NCBI RefSeq assembly: GCF_037042905.1
Contig: NC_087259.1
Location: 17,339,501 to 17,403,500 of the forward strand
Direction: 5' to 3'
From: Lytechinus pictus
Taxonomy: Eukaryota > Echinodermata > Echinoidea > Temnopleuroida > Toxopneustidae
Length of the DNA: 64,000 nt
Both the position numbers and the translations under genes were made by a program. Below, piece after piece: positions 58,008 to 64,000 of this stretch (its first letter is position 1; the number at the start of each line of letters is the position of its first letter). Below the pieces are notes generated by a model, which saw only the letters and a list, made by a program, of their open reading frames with translations, ran no database searches and was not told the origin of the DNA.

Positions 58008-59187
58008 CGGTGGCGTAACTACGGGGGGGGGGGGGCATGGGGGGCACGTCCCCCCCCCCCCCAATCGGCTGACAAAAAAAAAACGGGGAAAAGGAGAAAA
58101 GGGGGAGAAAGGAAGAGAAACGTAGTGGGAAAGAAGTAATATTATTCATTATAATGTTATAATATATTATAACTATGTTATGTTACATTACATAAGAAAC
58201 ATTTTTATCATAACTTTATGAAACATAATTTGCCCAGGGCCTACGTCTTCATTGTTCCTGGTGCTCGCATTGTCTGTTTGACGAGATATATAATCCTGTT
58301 GTACTAAAACATCCCGTTTTCAAGTCAATATAAACCAAATATATTTCCTAGCACTTGAGTTATCATTGTTTTATGTAGTGACATATGCTTCTTTTTCATG
58401 ACTCAAAAAGTGATCGCCCCATGTTAAGGTCTACCTATATATGAAACATTTCCTGTCCATGATTACGTTCGCATTAGTGGATTGGTGAGATATGTCTGCT
58501 TAACATGAATTCCTAAAATCAGTCCTTAAAATGTCCCTTCTTCTGATCTGATTATCAAAAATTTTCAGCTCGCGCTTCGCGCTCGCATCATTTGGTTAAT
58601 GAAATACGTATGGTCCTAGTTAATTCCTACAAAGAAACCTCAGAATGCTCCACTTCAGGTATGAATCATCTAAATTTTCAGCTCGCGCTTCGCGCTCGCA
58701 ATATTTGATTAGTGAGATGCATATGATAATCATGATTGTAATGACTACAAAAAGTGTTTCATGTGTTCAGATGTAATTCTAATAAAATCAGCAAGCGCTT
58801 GGCACTCGCATTAGATGACTATGGTGAGATATGCATACTCTTAATGGATTCCTAAAATATATTCCTTAAAATCTCGCTGTTTGGGGTCAGAATATACGAA
58901 AGCTTCAGCTCGCGCTTCGCGCTCGCATTGTTTAGCGAGACAGGTACCTATCATGATTACACAAATTTGATTATAATGTCCCTTTTTAGGTGTGAATATA
59001 AACAAATTTCAGCTCGCGCTTCACGCTCGCATTATTTGGTCAGTGAGATACATATCTGTTTAATGACATTGTCCTTAAAATGTCTCTATTAGGTCAGAAT
59101 AACTGGCAACTGAGCGCGCTCACTCAGTGATTCAAAAATTTTGCTGGTGCCCCCCCCCCCCATGCCATGACCCACGGTACGCCACTG
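58008..59187. mobile_element. insertion D: hAT-type element nested in C
   Basis: Ends CGGTGGCGTAAC / GGTACGCCACTG, flanked by TGGACATA and TGGAAATA (8 bp, one mismatch). It contains G- and C-runs near each end and the internal CGCGCTTCGCGCTCGC blocks described separately. Confidence 0.75.
58566..59035. repeat. five spaced AGCTCGCGCTTCGCGCTCGCA blocks
   Basis: Blocks with core CTCGCGCTTCGCGCTCGC at about 58568, 58680, 58788 (variant), 58909 and 59013, one every 104-121 bp, each followed by a TTTGGTTAGTGAGATACATA-like phrase. The core is self-complementary (GCGCGAAGCGCG-type hairpin). An old tandem repeat within the hAT element. Confidence 0.75.
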
Positions 59188-59664
59188 TGGAAATATCAAT
59201 GACAATTCCTTGCATATCAAAAAACATGATTGCAAAAAAGATGCCAAAATATTTCAGTCATCCCCCCCACCCGTCAACACGGATTTACGCCAGTGATACT
59301 TTTACACCATTAATGACTGTATACTTAAACATGTATCTCAACATTCATATCTTGGAGTAACACTAGCTGACAATCTGAAATGGTCACCCCAGATCAACAA
59401 AGCTGTGAGGAAGGCAAACTCTGTCCTTGCTTTACTCAGAAGGAACCTAAGTTTCTGCCCAGAGAACTGCAAGCACACAGCATACATTGCACTAGTCAGA
59501 TCTATCGTGAAATATGGTGCATGTGTGTGGGATCCCTATCTTCAAAAGGATACTCAATGTCTGGAGAGTGTAGAGCAGTACGGTTCATCTGTGGGGACTA
59601 CAGCTCTCGAGAACCAGGTTTGATTACCAAGATGAGAGAGAATCTCAACCTGCCTACTCTTGCC

Positions 59665-60384
59665 CCCGGGGGGGGGGGGGGGGGGGGGGCCACTTACATT
59701 GACGAGTGGATACCATGCGCGACCAAAAAAACACGTAAAAAGGATGTATTTTTCAAGATAGGGCACGTTACGTACGTAACGTGATAAGGGTGTCAAAAAC
59801 ACAAAAATAATAATCTGTTTCGCTAGGAAAAATATGTGTTTAAGGTCAAATTTGCGGGGATGATAAAACAAAATTAAAATGTTTTATAAACGATGTCCTT
59901 TTTTCCCCAACATACGTGTTTAGAATTAGAGTCCGATTTGCGCGAGGTATGGAAGGTGGGCCTTACTAAACCAAATGGTGTGTAAAGGTACTTGTAAAAC
60001 CGACGACCGACGGACCCGTTACATAATAAAATATTGCTGTACTTGTTAAGGGGTTCATTTCAGGAAATAATTGCCAAGAGTTTCGTTTTGTTTCCAATAC
60101 TTGTTAAGGGTAGGGTTTCAGACGCCAATACTTGTTAAGGGGTGCATTTTCAGAATATGGAAAGTACGTGTTTAGGTAGACCAAAAGCTTCAGTCTCTGT
60201 ATTTTGGTTGTTCCGCTGAACTACGTTGGCTCCACTCACGGTAAATGGGGATTACAGTAAAATGTCAGAAATTGTTGAATAAATCCCCAGAAACGACGGT
60301 TATTCCTGTCTAGTGTTTAGGGTGCTTTTCGAGACCCCATGCTCGCGCATGGTATCCACTCGTCAATGGAAGTGGCCCCCCGGG
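59665..60384. mobile_element. insertion E: 720-bp element, 8-bp TSD
   Basis: Flanked by CTCTTGCC (59657-59664, 60385-60392). Ends CCCGGGGGGG... and ...CCCCCCGGG; immediately inside, CCACTTACATTGACGAGTGG and ATACCATGCGCGA are inverted on the right as CGCGCATGGTATCCACTCGT. An 8-bp TSD fits hAT. The internal ACGTTACGTACGTAACGT is a further palindrome (59764-59781). Confidence 0.82.
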
Positions 60385-61020
60385 CTCTTGCCTCAAAACG
60401 CCAAGTCCTGAATCTTACATCCTACTTCAAAGTGGTCGAGGGGTTGGTTCCTGCCCTTCCTGTTGATAAATTTCTATTAAAGCAAGACCTAAACGTAATA
60501 TCAAAGCTAAGAAATTTGTAAACTTTGATGCTACAAGTACTAATCATGCTAATGTGGTAGAGAAACAAAGTTCAAGTAACAAATAACTCCAAGTGTTTCT
60601 CAATAAGACATTGTAACACAGAGCAGTTAAGAAATTCTTTTTTGTGAATACAACGCTGGCCTAGAATCAACTCCCTAACGAAGTTGTCAGCAGTACATCA
60701 CCAGAGGTGTTTAAAACCTTGTTCGTAGGATGAGTGGCCAAGATCGAAGAAAGCCACCTATGTTTCGACTAAAGTAAACTCATTTGCGCCCTCTCCTAAC
60801 CCGGTGCATTATACCCGACGGTCCTGCACTGTATTACATCCAGATCCAGAACAAAATAGAAGATGATTACAAACTATTGAATTCATATTTTTAGTGTACC
60901 GGTAATTCAAAGACAAAAAAAAGAGAGCTTAAAAGTAAAGTCTAAAGACGTGTCCAGACACCCGACCCCCATTCTATTTCTACTTCTATTCTAACTGTCT
61001 TAGTTCCTATAGTGACGTAT

Positions 61021-61900
61021 TGTATTACCGGACACTATCATGATTCCGGACGCTCATATTACTGCGTACGAAAACAATTTCGTACCGTAAGACTTCCACA
61101 ATTCAATTTCACAGAGCAATACATAGAACAGGATTGCAAAAACAAGGCGAAAAAATCCAACCTTTACCTTATTTATCTCTAAAATTACAGAAAATGCTTA
61201 AAATATCAAATAACATAGTTTTGCATCAACAATTGATATGTTTTCTAACGGAAATATGGGTCTGATCTGCCGAATTTCAATCTCTTCCGCTCCTTCGATC
61301 GAATGATGAGGTGTGGTGTATTGTGGGTGATCGTCGACGGCTAGTTCTCAAGGTAACCGTGCGCGAGGTTTACCGTGAGTATAGAGCCGTCGACGATCGG
61401 CAGCGCATCAATAGAACTTGATGAACGTCACGATACGAACGAGCATAATATGGGGCATAATATTGGAAAGTTCCATGAAACATGCAGCTAACAAGAAAAA
61501 ATAAAATAAGTTATCAAACACGAATTTATTACCAACATCTGCTCAGAATCGATATAAAAACAGCAAACAAAAACTTAGAATTTACTCATGATATGATATA
61601 AGAAGAAAAAATCACACAAATTTGTTCTTACATCATTATAATCAAGAATATCTTTACCCGTCCGGCGCGCGTCCGGAATCATGATGTAATTTGTCACGCA
61701 CGAAAATAACTGTTTTTCGTGGAGGGGTATGCGGCAAGTGCGATGCAAAGAAAATGGTTGGTAAATATAAAATAATTTTACCATATTCATAATTTTCATA
61801 ATATTTGGAATAGCTAGTGTGAATTTTTCTTGATTGTATTTCCTCTAGTTGTCATTTTTAAAGGACTGAATAAAGGTGTCCGGCAATAGGATACACTGCC
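61021..61900. other. non-coding stretch with inverted repeats
   Basis: GATCGTCGACGGCT (61329-61342) and AGCCGTCGACGATC (61385-61398) form a 14-bp perfect inverted pair around GGTAACCGTGCGCGAGGTTTACC. CCGGACACTATCATGATTCC near 61027 and GTCCGGAATCATGATGTA near 61670 are also inverted, so 61021-61890 may be one decayed element. Confidence 0.5.
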
Positions 61901-61984
61901 ATACTATTTATTTTAGAAGCTAGCGGCTAGCCTATTTAAAAAAAAGTAAAAAAAAACTAATGTTTTTTAATTTATTACCAGCAG

Positions 61985-62252
61985 GATATGAAGCTCCAGA
62001 GTATGACTCTATGAATCTTAAGAACAGAATCCAGTCGTTGTTGTCGAACTATCGAAGACTTGACCCGGCGGAATGAATGCACCGATCCCGTACGTCCCCG
62101 GGGTACAGCCCGAGCCCAAAGCAAGGCCAAGCGTACGCAAGGCCGAGCCGTGTCTGTCGGGGGCCGCAGGAGTAGGAGGATATGATCAGATGTTGAGACA
62201 GGCCCGACTTGTTGATGAAAAGTCCACGTCGTGTTCACTTATTCCATTCTGA
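61985..62252 (+). pseudogene. possible exon or gene fragment, unrecognised
   Basis: A T-rich acceptor (TTTATTACCAGCAG) leads into an open frame YEAPEYDSMNLKNRIQSLLS...RRLDPAE ending in TGA at 62076. A second frame overlaps its stop (ATG at 62073; MNAPIPYVPGVQPEPKARPS ... STSCSLIPF, stop 62252). A one-base shift would join the two, so this may be a frameshifted terminal exon. The region is GC-rich compared with its surroundings. The minus strand is also open here, so coding status is weak. Confidence 0.25.
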
Positions 62253-62909
62253 GGAGGGCCTTTAGAAAGCAGTACAGACATAAGAGTGATCATTCACTTA
62301 TTCTGATGAAACACTGACCTGAAATATTGAATTTTGTAGCGCTTACTCGTCTACGCGGCGAGCAGCTGATGTATTTTCGCTGCGCCGTATGTGGCGCGGC
62401 AGATATCATGTCGATGCACACATGCTGCAGCTGCACGCGCAGCATGCAGCGAAGAAAACAAGACCTTTGACGTTTAACCCCAATATTTGCAAAAACAAAA
62501 CATAAACGCATCCAATTTGGCCAGCGCGGCATGCATGGATATATATGCATGAACGAAATCGACAGACACACCCACGTCCACACACGAGTATACGACAAGC
62601 AGATTGAAGATTGATATCTGTCAACTTAGTCCCAACAGCTCAGCACCCTGGCCCTGGCCTGGTGTCACAGTTGAATGAGTCTGGACGGACTGGAGCTGGC
62701 TTGATGTATGTGTGCCTAGCCTGCATCTGACTAGACTTTGAAACCTAAGCAGAATTAAGCCCGGAGCAGAAGTAACTGCACTGCATGTCTAACTGAGACT
62801 GAGACTGAGTGAGAGGCTGAGCTGAGTGAAACTGGCTGAAGCCAGGTGAATGAATGTGCATGAAATTGATTGCAAACTAGTTCAACTTCAAGTGGACCAA
62901 GCCAAGGCA

Positions 62910-63038
62910 GGGACCCGTTTCATAAACTTGATAAAGTACTTGCAATTAACTGTTGTGACTTTGCCATTATTGCAACTAATATGGCTCAGCAGCCATCATA
63001 ACAGTTGCAAGTCCTTAAAGTTTTATGAAACGGGCCCC
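62910..63038. mobile_element. 129-bp MITE with GGGACCCGTTTCATAAA ends
   Basis: GGGACCCGTTTCATAAACTT and AGTTTTATGAAACGGGCCC are inverted. TTGCAATTAACTGTTGTGA / TCATAACAGTTGCAA continue the arms. Confidence 0.8.
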
Positions 63039-63104
63039 TGGTCTAACAGTAACACTAACAGTTAGTTATTGTTAGAGTTAGATTGTCCTCTAGTCTAACA
63101 GTAG

Positions 63105-63322
63105 GATGGGGGGTCGGGTGTCCGGACACTTTATATTTTTGAAGCCTTCTTTTTTGTCTTATGATTACACTAAAAATATGAATTCAATAGTTGTAATCAT
63201 CTTCTATTTTGTTCTCTATAATATTTTCTAACATTTTGTACTAAAAATTGATGAAACTTCACTTGTAATTTTTTCAAAAATGACTTTCTAAAATTGATCG
63301 TCCGGACACAACAACTGGGTAC
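63105..63322 (+). repeat. GTCCGGACAC repeat, copy 1
   Basis: Runs from GGATGGGGGGTCGGGTGTCC to CCGGACACAACAACTGGGT. Near-identical over its length to the copy at 63605. Both ends contain TCCGGACAC, inverted with respect to each other. Confidence 0.85.
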
Positions 63323-63604
63323 AACAGTTAACTACGTTTCACTTAAAGGCTCAATAAAAAAAAAATCTAACTTTAACGTTAGCTTAGTTTTTTACATCTT
63401 ACTTTAGATCATTCACCATGTTCGCACATCAGATTCATATCACACAATGTTTATTGAAACTATTCTGTATAAAATTAATTATCTTAATGTTGATGCTGCT
63501 AAGTAAAGTCTCAAGATATGAATGTACCTGTTATTATTATTAAGTCCATTGTTGAAAGGGCATGTGTACTTTTTTTTTTTTTTACTAACATTACATTACC
63601 ATTA

Positions 63605-63821
63605 GGATGGGGGGTCGGGTGTCCGGACACTATATTTTTGAAGCCTTCTTTTTTGTCTTTGGATTGCACTAAAAATATGAATTCAATACTTGTAATCATC
63701 TTCTATTTTGTTCTCTATAATATTTACTAACATTTGTACTAAAAATTGATGAAAATTCGCTTGTAAAATTTTCCAAATTGACTTTCTAAAATTGATCATC
63801 CGGACACACAACAACTGGGTA
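63605..63821 (+). repeat. GTCCGGACAC repeat, copy 2
   Basis: Second direct copy 500 bp from the first, with a few substitutions and short indels. Both match the reverse complement of the repeat split by the LINE at 54995-60847. Confidence 0.85.
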
Positions 63822-64000
63822 TACTTATTACTAGGCCTATCTGTGTCAGGTCTAATTAAGCCAAGGTTTGATGTTAGCCCTATTGGCTTTAATTTCTACC
63901 GCCATCCAAGTAGAGAGTAGACTAAGTTAACTTAAGGGAATAAGTCTAATCCTAGGCTGAAAAATCAGTCTATTTGGGTTAGGATATCTCTGCTGAGACG

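Larger units (their letters stand above)
57573..59295. mobile_element. insertion C: hAT-type element, 8-bp TSD
   Basis: Ends CACTGGCGTAAATCC / GGATTTACGCCAGTG, with ATACTTTT on both sides (57565-57572, 59296-59303). Poly-G/poly-C runs lie just inside both ends. The short frames inside are not transposase. Another element (D) is nested inside. Confidence 0.85.
54995..60847 (+). mobile_element. 5'-truncated CR1/L2-like LINE with four insertions
   Basis: Flanked by AGAACA duplications (54989-54994, 60848-60853). Its reading frame starts inside reverse transcriptase (VSLTSVICKQLEHII), runs through FRSGHSTETQLL, ILDFAKAFDTVPHSLLLHKL, then after insertion A SGVPQGTVLGPLLFL and LFADDCVLY (the RT catalytic ADD), then after B and C HSYLGVTLADNLKWSPQINK and CVWDPYLQKD, and after E ASKRQVLNLTSYFKV. 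It ends in CATCCAGATCC without poly-A, as CR1-group LINEs do. Without insertions the copy is about 1.44 kb. A small frameshift after DTQCLESV indicates further decay. It is not active: it is truncated, interrupted and lacks an endonuclease. Confidence 0.88.
54885..60972. repeat. GTCCGGACAC repeat copy split by the LINE nest
   Basis: 54885-54994 and 60848-60972 are the two halves, in reverse orientation, of the ~220-bp repeat found intact at 63105 and 63605. Rejoining them across the LINE gives one collinear copy ending GTGTCCAGACACCCGACCCC. Confidence 0.85.

Overview
The window looks like nuclear DNA of a marine invertebrate deuterostome, most likely a sea urchin. Genes are split by AT-rich introns with GT..AG ends. 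Two conserved genes have clearly animal-like but diverged products. The repeats (CACTGGCGTA-type hAT ends, AGCTCGCGCTTCGCGCTCGCA blocks, GACCTTTGACCTTGATCATGTGACC arrays, tRNA-derived SINEs) are of kinds I associate with echinoid genomes. The species is inference; the gene identities rest on protein motifs and splice structure.

Layout. 1-2.2 kb: the 5' end of QTRT2 (queuine tRNA-ribosyltransferase accessory subunit) on the minus strand, running off the left edge. 2.3-19 kb: no convincing gene; fold-back elements, a LINE tail, a 162-192 bp tandem repeat at 7.4-8.2 kb, and a dimeric ~350 bp satellite at 11.9-14.6 kb split by a 611-bp inverted-repeat element. 20.0-22.1 kb: a decayed multi-exon gene (plus strand) with phase-compatible splice sites but an in-frame stop. 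22.9-23.5 kb: a nested terminal-inverted-repeat element. 24.4-25.8 kb: a GC-rich stretch and a possible short unrecognised plus-strand gene. 26-33 kb: AT-rich DNA with several miniature inverted-repeat elements.

33.5-53.0 kb: the main gene, a complete minus-strand RABL6 (Rab-like GTPase 6) orthologue. I traced 13 coding exons whose phases all fit (2,727 nt, 908 residues plus stop), plus a candidate 5' non-coding exon. Its intron 11 holds the most striking structure in the window: 120 intronic copies of a 49-bp unit, with no net change of register, that spans the intron/exon 12 boundary. Each unit carries the 3' splice site and the first 32 coding bases of exon 12, so some 120 decoy acceptors lie upstream of the real one. 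A ~2.1 kb higher-order repeat (about 43 units) shows recent segmental amplification.

54.9-61.0 kb: a transposon nest. A short GTCCGGACAC repeat was hit by a 5'-truncated CR1/L2-like LINE, which was then hit by four further insertions, one of which contains another. Target-site duplications can be read at every step. 61-64 kb: inverted repeats, one weak exon candidate and two more copies of the GTCCGGACAC repeat.

QTRT2 and RABL6 are housekeeping-type genes with unrelated jobs (tRNA modification; GTPase-family regulation). Nothing in the sequence suggests that they act together. The remainder is repeat and intron sequence.
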